The notes beneath the pieces were generated by a model. The model was not told the origin of the DNA and did no database searches. It was given only the letters and a program-made list of their open reading frames with translations. A program made the translations under genes and the position numbers. A stretch of 64,000 bases of DNA from CAILZL01 sp050248275 (GTDB taxonomy: Bacteria; Pseudomonadota; Gammaproteobacteria; Steroidobacterales; Steroidobacteraceae): positions 62,001 through 126,000 of the forward strand of contig JBFWSR010000008.1 in NCBI GenBank assembly GCA_050248275.1, in the 5' to 3' direction. The stretch's first letter is position 1. Every line of letters begins with the position of its first letter. Positions 54,730 to 63,502 of this stretch are shown piece by piece.

Positions 54730-55678
54730 TTGCCGCACGCCGCGATGCGCTGGTGTATTCGTCCTGCAAACGAGTCACCAGCGCTGCAACAGCTGGCACA
54801 TCTTCGATGCCCGCCACTCCCTGCCCGGCAGACCAGACATCGCGCCATGCCTTGGCATCCTCGTGTTGCCCGCCTTGCTGGGCAAGCTCGGCGCCCAAAT
54901 TAACCGCCGATGCTTTGCCTGCTGTGATGTCCACGCCAGCCAATTGCAGGCTTTCACGCAAAAAGTTACCCGGTACGCCGGAGACTGCCGGGGTATACAC
55001 CACATCATCAGGGCCGGCACGCAGCAACATTTGTTTGTATTCATCGCTGGCGCGCGATTCCTGCGTAGCAATGAAGCGCGTGCCCATGTAGGCCAGATCG
55101 GCGCCCAGCGTCTGAGCAGCAGCAATGTCATTGCCTGCATTGATGCAGCCCGCCAGCAGAATCGTACCCTTGAAGAATCTGCGCACTGCGGCGGTAAATG
55201 CGAACGGATTCAGCACACCGGCATGACCGCCTGCGCCGGCGCACACCAGAATCAATCCATCGACACCCGCGGCCGCCGCCTTTTCAGCATGTCGCAACGT
55301 CGTCACATCATGGAACACCAGTCCGCCATAACTGTGTACGCGTTCGACCAGGGTGCTCACTGCTCCCAATGAGGTAATGATCAGTGGCACTCGCTGCTGC
55401 ACACAGACTTCCAGATCGGCTTCAAGCCGCGGATTGGTTTTGTGTACGATCAGGTTGACGCCATAGGCAGCTGCTGTGCCTGCATGCGGCGCAAGGCATT
55501 GCTGCAGCTCGCGCAGCCACTCCGCCAACCCCGCTGTGCTGCGTTGATTGAGCGCCGGAAAAGTACCAATCACGCCATTGAGGCAACACGCCGCCACCAG
55601 TTCCGGACCGGATACCAGAAACATCGGCGCCGCCACAATCGGCAGACGCAAGCCCTTGGTCAATACAGGAGGAATCAT
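54701..55678 (-). CDS. Nitronate monooxygenase family protein
   Basis: The 325-residue FMN-dependent protein has the TIM-barrel start LPIVAAPMFLVSGPELVAA and the FMN loop CAGAGGHAG, with GTRFIATQES. Family members oxidise nitronates such as propionate-3-nitronate, or act as enoyl reductases, so the substrate is not certain. It starts four bases after the M13 peptidase stop, and its 3' end overlaps sthA by 29 bases in convergent direction. Confidence 0.88.
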   Translation of the reverse strand: MIPPVLTKGLRLPIVAAPMFLVSGPELVAACCLNGVIGTFPALNQRSTAGLAEWLRELQQCLAPHAGTAAAYGVNLIVHKTNPRLEADLEVCVQQRVPLIITSLGAVSTLVERVHSYGGLVFHDVTTLRHAEKAAAAGVDGLILVCAGAGGHAGVLNPFAFTAAVRRFFKGTILLAGCINAGNDIAAAQTLGADLAYMGTRFIATQESRASDEYKQMLLRAGPDDVVYTPAVSGVPGNFLRESLQLAGVDITAGKASAVNLGAELAQQGGQHEDAKAWRDVWSAGQGVAGIEDVPAVAALVTRLQDEYTSASRRAAINGSFGSGH

Positions 55679-55682
55679 CCGT

Positions 55683-57773
55683 TCACCAGATGGTCACGCG
55701 TTGTTCAGGCGGCAAGTACATTTTATCCCCGGGTTTCACTGCGAAGGCATCATAAAACGCTGGTTGATTGACGGCCGCACCCCAGGCACGAAACCGGTCG
55801 GGTGAATGAGAATCAGTGGCCAGCAGCCTGACTTCTTCCTGCTTGCGTGTCTTGTTGCGCCACACCTGCGCCCAGCCGCCAAAAAAGCGTTGCTCACCGC
55901 TCAAACCCTCCATCACCGGCGATGACCTGCCTTGCAGCGACAATACATAGGCCTTGTGCGCAATGGCCAGACCGGAATTGTCGGCAATGTTCTCACCCAG
56001 TGTCAGGGCGCCATTGATCTTGTAGCCCGGCACCGGCTCATAAGCAGAGTACTGCGCCACCAATGCCTGGGTTTTCGCGGCAAACTGCACATGGTCTGCC
56101 GGCGTCCACCAGTCACGCAGATTGCCATCGCCATCGTACTGGCTGCCCTGATCGTCAAAACCATGGCTGATTTCATGACCAATCACCGCACCAATGCCGC
56201 CGTAATTCACCGCATCATCGGCCTGTGCATTGAAGAATGGCGGCTGCAGAATCGCAGCGGGAAATACGATCTCGTTCAACTCCGGGTTGTAATAGGCGTT
56301 CACGGTCTGCGGCGTCATCTGCCACTCATTGCGATCAACGGGCTCGCCAAGTTTATTGATCTGCCGCCGATACTCGAACTGTTGCGCGCGCATGACGTTG
56401 CCCAGCAGATCGTCCGGTGCAATCCGCAAGGTTGAATAATCACGCCACTGCCGGGGATAACCAATTTTCACAGTGAGTCTGGCAAGCTTTTCCTGCGCGG
56501 CCTGTCTGGTCGGCTCGCTCATCCACTGCAACTGATCAATCGACTGGCGATATGCAATCAGCAGATTGTTGACCAGCGTTTCCATACGCTGCTTGTTCTC
56601 CAGCGGAAAATACCTGGCTACATACAATTTGCCCAAGCCTTCACCGATGGCGGCTTCGAGTACGGTCAAACCCCGTTTCCAGCGCGGTCGATTTTCCGGA
56701 ATGCCCCGCAGTATGTTGCCTGCAAAGGCAAAGTTGGCGTTCACAAAATTTTTTGAAAGATAAGGCGCAAACTCGGAGATCACCCGCCATTTCAGATATT
56801 GCCGCCAGGTCTGCAAGGATTCTTTACGCAGCAAACGGCCAAAAGCGGTGACATAGCTGGGTTGACTGACCAGCAGATATTCCACCCTGCCATCAAAACC
56901 GCCGGCCTGCATGAAAAGCAGCCAGTCGAAATCTGGCGCCAACTTGCGCAACTGATCAAGCGGATATTTGTTGTAAGTCTTGATCGGATCGCGATTGATG
57001 ACCTTGTCCCATTGCGCCTTCGCCAATGCAGTTTCCAGCCGTACTATTTTTTGCGCGTCAGCAACAGCATGCGGCTGTCGGGCCAGTTGCAGCATGACTG
57101 TGATGTGTTCGCGATAGGCAGCACGTATTTTTTTGTAAGCGCCCTCCTCACCGTCCTGCAGGTAGTAATCGCGATCCGGCAAACCGAGGCCCGCCTGATA
57201 CAGATCGACGGCATAGCGTGTGGAATCGCGATTATCCTGATGCACATAGGGCACCAACGGCACGTTGACTCCGATCTGCACCAGATGCGCCATGTGCGCC
57301 GCCAGCGCAGCCGGCGAATCCAGCTTGTCTATTGCCTGCAGCTCTGCCTGCAGGGGTTGCAAGCCCAATATTTCCAGACGGGCTTCATCCATGAAGCTGG
57401 CATAGAGATCGCGAATTTTCTGCGCTTCGCTGTTGTCCAGCGGTACCTGCGCTTGCAACAACTCATCAACAATGCTGCGCAGCTGTGTTTCGGTAGCATC
57501 AGCCAGTTCATTGAATGCGCCGTAGCGCGCCTTGTCTGATGGAATCGCCACGGAATCCAGCCAACGACCGTTGATATAGCGATACAAATCGTCCTGGGGA
57601 CGCACCGACGGATCGACATAACGCATCTCCAGACCACTCACCGAACTACTGGTCGCGATGCTTTGGCTGATGCCTTCGTTCGTAGTGGCCGCCCAGGTCG
57701 TTGGGAGTGCCTGTTTGCTGAAAGCCATCGCCACCATGCAGCTCAAACCAATACTCAGCCATCGACTGTTCAT
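55683..57773 (-). CDS. M13-family zinc metallopeptidase (PepO/neprilysin-like), exported
   Basis: The 696-residue protein has an N-terminal signal (about 1-28). The zinc motif HEISH has H533, E534 and H537. GENIADNSG supplies the third ligand (Glu), and NAYYNPELNEIVFPAAILQPP binds substrate. M13 enzymes cut short peptides, here most likely in the periplasm. It is cotranscribed with the monooxygenase gene. Confidence 0.93.
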   Translation of the reverse strand: MNSRWLSIGLSCMVAMAFSKQALPTTWAATTNEGISQSIATSSSVSGLEMRYVDPSVRPQDDLYRYINGRWLDSVAIPSDKARYGAFNELADATETQLRSIVDELLQAQVPLDNSEAQKIRDLYASFMDEARLEILGLQPLQAELQAIDKLDSPAALAAHMAHLVQIGVNVPLVPYVHQDNRDSTRYAVDLYQAGLGLPDRDYYLQDGEEGAYKKIRAAYREHITVMLQLARQPHAVADAQKIVRLETALAKAQWDKVINRDPIKTYNKYPLDQLRKLAPDFDWLLFMQAGGFDGRVEYLLVSQPSYVTAFGRLLRKESLQTWRQYLKWRVISEFAPYLSKNFVNANFAFAGNILRGIPENRPRWKRGLTVLEAAIGEGLGKLYVARYFPLENKQRMETLVNNLLIAYRQSIDQLQWMSEPTRQAAQEKLARLTVKIGYPRQWRDYSTLRIAPDDLLGNVMRAQQFEYRRQINKLGEPVDRNEWQMTPQTVNAYYNPELNEIVFPAAILQPPFFNAQADDAVNYGGIGAVIGHEISHGFDDQGSQYDGDGNLRDWWTPADHVQFAAKTQALVAQYSAYEPVPGYKINGALTLGENIADNSGLAIAHKAYVLSLQGRSSPVMEGLSGEQRFFGGWAQVWRNKTRKQEEVRLLATDSHSPDRFRAWGAAVNQPAFYDAFAVKPGDKMYLPPEQRVTIW

Positions 57774-58124
57774 TGCCTTCTCTCGTCTGAAAACTCACCT
57801 AGCCAGCATTCAAGCATGCCCCTACCAACAGGAAGGAACAGGCGCTTGGAGGAACAAAGTCCTGTTTTGGCGCCCGGCTGCAGTGTGCAGAATCTCACAG
57901 TTTCAGCATCATCACGCGAATGTTCAGCACTGCACTTCATTTCAATAAAATTATTATAAATCAATATGTTAAATAAATACCGAACCACCCAAAGAAGCCA
58001 AAACCGCTTCTCACAGAGCTTGGAAATCAATGTTACCTATTGCATTGCGGCATAAGCAGTCATATGCTGCATCGCACCAATACTGCAATGCAGCAAATAT
58101 TGGTTTGGTAGTTGGAGGTATGTC
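57774..58124. other. Intergenic region upstream of the 24-residue gene
   Basis: These ~350 bases hold promoters for the divergent M13 peptidase gene and the small gene at 58125. An AT-rich block at 57935-57985 (TTATTATAAATCAATATG) stands out. Palindromes near 58050-58104 are listed separately. A minus-strand frame at 57770-58030 lacks support. Confidence 0.5.
58076..58104. repeat. Nested palindrome upstream of the 24-residue gene
   Basis: ACCAATA (58076-58082) and TATTGGT (58098-58104) flank CTGCAATGCAG, itself a palindrome. The structure ends about ten bases before the GGAGG of the small gene, a fitting place for an operator or leader hairpin. Confidence 0.5.
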
Positions 58125-58199
58125 ATGTCAATCGTAGCAGTCGTGTTTCTGGTCGGTGTCGCCCTGTTCCTGTCGCTTCAGGCCGGCGCGGAAGGCTAA
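58125..58199 (+). CDS. Single-helix membrane peptide, 24 residues
   Basis: The frame ATG (58125) to TAA (58197-58199) encodes 24 residues: MSIVAVVFLVGVALFLSL then QAGAEG. Nearly the whole peptide is one hydrophobic helix. GGAGG lies six bases before the ATG, an excellent ribosome binding site, and a G+C-rich hairpin follows. Tiny membrane peptides often modulate larger membrane complexes; nothing here names a partner. The adjacent OPT transporter is on the other strand. Confidence 0.55.
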   Translation: MSIVAVVFLVGVALFLSLQAGAEG

Positions 58200-58218
58200 G
58201 TCTCAACCGGTGTCCAGA

Positions 58219-58236
58219 CCCGCCTTGGGCGGGCTT
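58219..58236 (+). terminator. Possible terminator after the 24-residue gene
   Basis: CCCGCC, TTG and GGCGGG make a tight stem 20 bases after the TAA, followed only by CTTC. The short T content makes this uncertain. Confidence 0.45.
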
Positions 58237-58316
58237 CACAGAAGCCAACAGCCGCTGGTTGCGAAGTCCACAAATGGATTTCGTGCCTCCAGGCTGTTGG
58301 ACTGAAGTGGAAATCT

Positions 58317-60569
58317 TCAGCGAGCCGTTCTACCCCGCCCTGTCCACCACAGCGCAGTGCCCAGCAACACAAACGGCATCAGCGCCAGTACATCAGCCCA
58401 GGCTCCGGAATAAAACGGGTTATGTGCCTGCGCCCATCCCGTCAGTCTGGCATCAGTGGTTTCGAACACCCCCGCCATCAAGGCAATCACGATGCCGGCA
58501 ATCGCGCCCCCGGCAATATAGCCCGAGGCCATCAATACTCCCGGGCTGCGATCCGCGTTTGCCGCCTGTACTTCATTGCTGTCGCCACGCAGCACGGCGG
58601 CTTTGCGGCGACCACGATCATGCCACCAGCGCAGCAAGCCGCCGAGCAGGATCGGCGTCGTCGTTGAAAGCGGCAGATAGACGCCCACCGCAAACGGCAG
58701 GGAGCTGATACCACACATTTCCACGGTCAGCGCGATCATCACGCCCAGCAGCACCAGACTCCATGGAAGCTCGCGGTCCAGTACGCCGCGAATGATGTAG
58801 GAAATCAGCGTGGCCTTGGGAGCATCGAATTTACGCACCTCTGTACCATCGGGACGCTGGGTAAAGCGTCCATTAATGCCGGGGTCCACCAGCCATATCG
58901 CTCTTCCCTGATCATTCACCAGATACTTGCCTGCCGGTCCGCCTTGTTCGTCGCGTTTGTGCCATACCAGATAGCTGAGGTGATCTTCACGAGCCTGCGG
59001 CCCCTGCAACGACTCGCGGTTCCCGGCCAGCAGCCGCACATCGGTTTGCAAATCCTGTGCGGCCAGTTGCGCAACGGGCACATACACTGTGGCAGTTTGA
59101 TTGAGCTGCATCAGGATCGGTCCCAATATCAGCACCGACATCAAACTGCCGATGACAATCGCGTACTGCTGCAAACGAGGCGTGCTGCCCAGCAGAAAGC
59201 CGGTTTTGAGGTCCTGCGAAGTCGTGCCGCCATTGGCCGCCGCCACGCAGACAATGCCGCCCACCGACAAGGCGGTCACGTAATAGTCCGTGCCTGTCCA
59301 GCCCAGAGCGAGAAACACCAAACAAGTCAACAGCAGCGTGGCGATCACCATGCCCGAAATCGGGTTGGATGATGAACCGATCTCACCCGTCAACCGCGAC
59401 GACACACTGACAAACAGAAAACCAAACACCAGCAGCAATACCGCGCCCAGCAGATTCATATGCAACGAACCTGCACTCATGATCCACACAATCAACACCA
59501 CGACGCCGACCAGCACATGCTTGAATGACAGATCCTGCTCGGTGCGCAACCCGGACAGCGGTTTTGCCTGCATCAGGCCAGTACCCAGGCCATGTTTGAG
59601 ACTGCCGACGATCATCGGCAACGAACGAATCAGGCTGATGATGCCGCCCGCCGTCACGGCGCCCGCGCCGATGTACAACACATAGGCACTGCGAATCGCC
59701 GCTGCGCTCATGTCGGCAATCGGCACGGTGCCCGGCGCCAGTGGCTGCGTCATGGCGCCACCGAAATATTGGATCATGGGGATCAACGCCAGATAGGTCA
59801 GCACGCCACCGGCACACATGGTGGCGGCAATGGCCGGCCCGATGATGTAACCCACGCCCAGCAGTTCCGGCGACACTTCGGCGCTGATCGAAGCGGATTT
59901 GAATGGCGCTGCAAACACCTTTTCCGGCACGTCTTTCCACAGTTTGAAAGCCGCCATCAATATCTTGTACACCAACCCGATGCCAAAACCCGCAAAGATG
60001 GTGCGCGCACTCAACCCCTGCAACGCGCCACGCGCCTCCTCCGCCCGTGCTTCTGTCGATGCCGCAGCGCGCGACTCTAACGAGGCGCCAGCCTTCAATA
60101 CTTCCGCACACGCCGTACCTTCCGGGTACCTCAATCTGCCGTGTTCATGCACGATCAAGGCGCGACGCAGGGGAATCATCATCAGGATGCCCAGCAATGC
60201 GCCGATGGCCGCCACCAGCATCACCCTCGTCAATTCCAGTTCGAAACCCAGAATCATGATGGCTGGCATGGTCACGCCCACACCGAAGGCAATCGATTCA
60301 CCGGCCGAACCGGCGGTTTGCGCAATGTTGTTTTCCAGAATGCTGGCATCGCGACCGCCAAGACGCGTTGCCAGCTTGAACAGTGTCAGCGAAATGACGG
60401 CCACGGGTATCGAAGCGCTGACCGTGAGTCCGACTTTCAGCACCAGATACAGCGATGAAGCACCGAAGATCATGCCCAGCACCGTGCCCACCAGCACCGC
60501 ACGCAGCGTGAATTCCGGCAAATGTGTTTCAGCGGCAATGTAAGGAGTGAAGCGCGCGGGACCGTTCAT
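58317..60569 (-). CDS. OPT family oligopeptide transporter
   Basis: The ~750-residue protein has many hydrophobic helices and the OPT-family start FTLRAVLVGTVLGMIFGASSLYLVLKVGLTVSASIPVAV. ENNIAQTAGSAGESIAFGVG and RYPEGTACAEVL are further hallmarks. Bacterial members import peptides or metal chelates; substrate is unknown. The frame is open to 60620, but the ATG at 60569 (MNGPARFTPYI) gives the usual N-terminus. Confidence 0.92.
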   Translation of the reverse strand: MNGPARFTPYIAAETHLPEFTLRAVLVGTVLGMIFGASSLYLVLKVGLTVSASIPVAVISLTLFKLATRLGGRDASILENNIAQTAGSAGESIAFGVGVTMPAIMILGFELELTRVMLVAAIGALLGILMMIPLRRALIVHEHGRLRYPEGTACAEVLKAGASLESRAAASTEARAEEARGALQGLSARTIFAGFGIGLVYKILMAAFKLWKDVPEKVFAAPFKSASISAEVSPELLGVGYIIGPAIAATMCAGGVLTYLALIPMIQYFGGAMTQPLAPGTVPIADMSAAAIRSAYVLYIGAGAVTAGGIISLIRSLPMIVGSLKHGLGTGLMQAKPLSGLRTEQDLSFKHVLVGVVVLIVWIMSAGSLHMNLLGAVLLLVFGFLFVSVSSRLTGEIGSSSNPISGMVIATLLLTCLVFLALGWTGTDYYVTALSVGGIVCVAAANGGTTSQDLKTGFLLGSTPRLQQYAIVIGSLMSVLILGPILMQLNQTATVYVPVAQLAAQDLQTDVRLLAGNRESLQGPQAREDHLSYLVWHKRDEQGGPAGKYLVNDQGRAIWLVDPGINGRFTQRPDGTEVRKFDAPKATLISYIIRGVLDRELPWSLVLLGVMIALTVEMCGISSLPFAVGVYLPLSTTTPILLGGLLRWWHDRGRRKAAVLRGDSNEVQAANADRSPGVLMASGYIAGGAIAGIVIALMAGVFETTDARLTGWAQAHNPFYSGAWADVLALMPFVLLGTALWWTGRGRTAR

Positions 60570-60669
60570 GACTGCAACCTGCAAGGCAATTTGATGCTGG
60601 ATAGCACAGCGGTCGCACAAGCGCTACGCTTATCGGCATACTGATTCATCAAGTCGCATCACTATCCTC

Positions 60670-61041
60670 ATGCAGAAAACAAAGATCAATAGCGGCGCAG
60701 CCGGCCTGGTTTACTCCACCGATGGCGGCCGTCTCTGTCCCCAATGCAACCGGTCCGTTGCAGCCTGCATCTGCAAACAGCCAAAGCCCGCGACCAGGGG
60801 CGACGGCATCGTGCGCATCAGCCGGGAAACCAAGGGCCGCGGCGGCAAGAGCATGAATGTGATTTCCGGTCTGGCGCTGGCGCCTGCCGAACTGGACAAG
60901 CTGTGCACGCAACTAAAGAAACGCTGCGGTACCGGCGGCACTACCAAAGACGGCATGATCGAAATCCAGGGCGAGCACCGCGACACGCTGGTCGCCGAGT
61001 TGAGCAAGCTGGGCTACACAGTGAAGAAAGCCGGCGGCTAG
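60670..61041 (+). CDS. yciH: SUI1-domain translation factor (YciH)
   Basis: The 123-residue protein has an N-terminal four-cysteine zinc site (LCPQCNRSVAACICK) and a SUI1/eIF1-like domain (VRISRETKGRGGKSMNVISGL, LKKRCGTGGTTKDGMIEIQG). YciH is proposed to affect accuracy of translation start. It lies six bases before rluF and is probably cotranscribed. Confidence 0.93.
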   Translation: MQKTKINSGAAGLVYSTDGGRLCPQCNRSVAACICKQPKPATRGDGIVRISRETKGRGGKSMNVISGLALAPAELDKLCTQLKKRCGTGGTTKDGMIEIQGEHRDTLVAELSKLGYTVKKAGG

Positions 61042-61047
61042 CTGTTC

Positions 61048-61743
61048 ATGACTGCAAAACGCATCAACAAATTCATCAGCGAAACGGGCGTGTGTTCGCG
61101 CCGTGAGGCCGACGCCTGGATCGAAGCCGGCCGCATCACCATCAACGGCGACACCGCGACGCTGGGCAGCAAGGTCAGCGAAGGCGATTCGGTATGCATT
61201 GATGGTCAGCCCATCGGCTCAAGAAAACAGCATGTCTACATCGCGCTCAACAAACCAGTGGGCATCACCTGCACCAGTGAGCCGCAGATCAAGGACAACA
61301 TCGTCGAGTTCGTAGGGCATCCGGAACGCATCTTTCCCATCGGCCGGCTCGACAAGGATTCCGAAGGACTGATTTTGCTGACCAACAACGGCGACATCGT
61401 CAACGAAATATTGCGGGTCGAAAATGCGCATGAAAAGGAATACCTGGTCACTGTCGATCGCCCGGTGACCGATGCCTTTCTGCAAGGCATGGCCAGCGGC
61501 GTGCGTATCCTGGGCACGCTCACCGAACCCTGCATCGTCACCCGCGTGCGACCCAACTGTTTTCGCATCATCCTGACACAGGGTCTGAACCGGCAGATTC
61601 GCCGCATGTGCGCCGCCTTCAACTACAAGGTGCATCGCCTGCAACGCGTACGCATCATGCACATTCATCTGGGCGATCTGGCACGTGGCGAATGGCGCAA
61701 TTTAACGCCGAAAGAACTACAAGGATTGGGCGTAGGCCAGTGA
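61048..61743 (+). CDS. rluF: 23S rRNA pseudouridine synthase RluF
   Basis: The 231-residue enzyme has an S4 RNA-binding domain (1-60) and an RsuA-type catalytic domain with the active-site Asp102 in GRLDKDSEGLILLTN. HEKEYLVTVDRPVTD and GLNRQIRRMCAAFNYKV follow. It best fits RluF, which modifies U2604 (and tRNA-Tyr in E. coli); RluB or RluE are less likely given these matches. It is slightly shorter than the E. coli protein at its C-terminus. Confidence 0.9.
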   Translation: MTAKRINKFISETGVCSRREADAWIEAGRITINGDTATLGSKVSEGDSVCIDGQPIGSRKQHVYIALNKPVGITCTSEPQIKDNIVEFVGHPERIFPIGRLDKDSEGLILLTNNGDIVNEILRVENAHEKEYLVTVDRPVTDAFLQGMASGVRILGTLTEPCIVTRVRPNCFRIILTQGLNRQIRRMCAAFNYKVHRLQRVRIMHIHLGDLARGEWRNLTPKELQGLGVGQ

Positions 61744-62284
61744 CTCGGATCGGCCCTAAGCAGCCGGTCGCACACGGGTTCCAATTTTCTTGATAGCAGT
61801 CGCATGAGTGGCCGCTTTCTGCCCCGGAAGCAGATATTCAATTTGTTGAGAACCGTCGGAACGTGCCCCTCCGTTTCTATCTTGCACTGATCCGATATTA
61901 AAGGTGCTCCGGTGCATCGTTGGTGCATTCAAGCGCGATATGGTCGTGTCAGTCGGCCAGAACAATTATCGATTAAAGTGGATCAAGAACGCGCAGTACT
62001 AAATAGGGGTTGAGGCCAAGATGAATCCCACCAGCCGTGCGTCGCCAGGCTGGCTGTGGCAGAGATGTGTGTATGTTCTTCCTAATCATCTGCATCGACG
62101 GAGATTGCTTCATCTGTGATAGCGACGCCGTCACCACCACGCAAGCTGTATGTAACAGGTCATATTAGCGTTCTGCAGTGTTTACCCGGCGTACTGATCA
62201 GAGTAGTAACAGGATTCGCTGGACAACAAGGCGCTCTTAATCAGATTATCATTGCCTGATATCTGATTTGCCGGACGCCTTGCA
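61744..62284. other. Intergenic region before the VIT1-type gene
   Basis: I see no recognisable gene, tRNA or attachment site in these ~540 bases. A 69-codon minus-strand frame (61756-61965) shows no family features. Direct repeats of GGTGC(A) near 61901-61928 are short. Composition is less GC-rich than the surrounding genes, suggesting eroded or acquired DNA. Confidence 0.5.
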
Positions 62285-62974
62285 GTGACTCACGAACAGT
62301 CGCACAAATCCCATCGTGTGGGTTGGCTCCGGGCCGCTGTGCTCGGAGCCAATGATGGCATTGTGTCTACAGCAAGCCTGATTGTCGGTGTTGCAACCGC
62401 GAACATCTCCCACGAAAATGTACTTCTCACGGGCACCGCAGGGCTGGTAGCCGGCGCCATGTCAATGGCCGCTGGCGAGTACGTATCGGTGCGTTCGCAA
62501 GCAGATACTGAACGTGCCGATCTGGAATTGGAGAGGCGTTCGATACAAGAAGATGGCGAATCGGAAACCAATGAACTGGCGCAAATTTACAGGCGCCGGG
62601 GACTTTCAGATGATCTCGCTCAGGAGGTTGCCAGACGATTAATGAAGCACGATGCACTTGGCGCTCACGCACGAGATGATATCGGCATCACAGAGGTCAT
62701 GGCAGCCAAACCCATTGAAGCCGCCGTAGCTTCCGCTCTAATGTTTTCAATAGGAGCAGTACTCCCCCTGCTCACCGCATGGTTCGCGCCACTTGAGTAT
62801 CTGCCCCTCACCGTCGCCTCCTTGTCGCTGGTATTCCTCGCCTCGCTGGGCGCCTTGGCCGCCATAGCCGGCGGAGCACCGCCATTTCGGGGAGCCGTCC
62901 GGGTAACGTTCTGGGGAACCCTGGCCATGGCATTGACCGCCGGAGTAGGCAAGCTATTTGGTGTATCGGCGTAG
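62285..62974 (+). CDS. VIT1/CCC1-family membrane transporter
   Basis: The 229-residue protein has the family start GWLRAAVLGANDGIVSTASLIVGVATA and AGAMSMAAGEYVSVRSQADTERADLELE. Five membrane helices are expected: two before and three after the central cytosolic segment. Eukaryotic relatives move Fe(II) or Mn(II) into vacuoles; the bacterial role in metal efflux is inferred. The start is a GTG with a weak ribosome binding site. Confidence 0.92.
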   Translation: MTHEQSHKSHRVGWLRAAVLGANDGIVSTASLIVGVATANISHENVLLTGTAGLVAGAMSMAAGEYVSVRSQADTERADLELERRSIQEDGESETNELAQIYRRRGLSDDLAQEVARRLMKHDALGAHARDDIGITEVMAAKPIEAAVASALMFSIGAVLPLLTAWFAPLEYLPLTVASLSLVFLASLGALAAIAGGAPPFRGAVRVTFWGTLAMALTAGVGKLFGVSA

Positions 62975-63061
62975 CAGCCACGGCAAAGACAAGTAGCCAC
63001 GCAACTGAGCCGCCGATACCGCCGCCTGATACACAACATTATTGAAGGAAGAGCAAGAAAC

Positions 63062-63259
63062 GTGAGACGTGTCAGGCGCCGTGCAGGACGCGTTTGTCTG
63101 CGGGTCAAGAAAATGGTTTCGTCAGACGTGGCTGCGGATTTTATCGACTACTTTCATGTCAGTCTATCCGCCGCCATCGGCCATGCGCCTTTGCTAACGT
63201 TTGCTCAGAAAGCAGCAAAGCTGCCCGGCATAGAACTGGTCGCGGAGTGCTTTATCTGA
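63062..63259 (+). other. Possible short gene or gene remnant
   Basis: A 65-codon frame from GTG at 63062 is preceded by GAAGGAAGAG, a fair ribosome binding site. The product has a basic start and then DFIDYFHVSLSAAIGHAPLL. I do not recognise a complete family. It overlaps the end of the broken dps gene by eight bases. It may be a remnant. Confidence 0.25.
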
Positions 63260-63489
63260 GGATCTCTTCCCATTTGAGCGATTCGTTGATCTCTTGCTGT
63301 GTCATGAACAGGTTGTGCAGTCTGTTAAACTGCGGACCTTTGACGTTCCAGTGGAAATTGTGCGTCATAAAAATAAAGCGTGTAGTTGTTTGCCGGCAGC
63401 GCTGACAGTCCATCAACAATTTTCTCTCGATCATTGCTATTGATGCCGATGTCAATAACGGGTGTCTTCGCCTTTTCTTGATTCGCCAT
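63252..63489 (-). pseudogene. dps: Broken dps (ferritin-like DNA-protection protein)
   Basis: An ATG at 63489 opens a frame with a normal Dps start (MANQEKAKTPVIDIGIN, then DREKIVDGLSALPANNYTLYF). It then shifts: the next part THNFHWNVKGPQFNRLHNLFMTQ, with the ferroxidase histidines, is in another frame. The shift lies at a run of five A/T bases (63369-63373). After FMTQ the sequence leaves the family and stops, so about 100 C-terminal residues are lost. The protein cannot work as a Dps. An IS element begins 13 bases upstream of its start codon. Confidence 0.85.
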
Positions 63490-63502
63490 ATCTCATTGTC
63501 TA

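Noticed and set aside
57770..58030. 86-codon minus-strand frame upstream of the M13 peptidase gene
   Set aside because: It starts in AT-rich DNA with no ribosome binding site, and the product has no coherent features.
61901..61928. NtrC-like binding site (repeats of GGTGC)
   Set aside because: The repeats are direct, not inverted as in the NtrC consensus, and no nitrogen gene is next to them.
61756..61965. 69-codon minus-strand frame after rluF
   Set aside because: No family resemblance and no clear ribosome binding site; considered and dropped as a possible integrase or transposase fragment.
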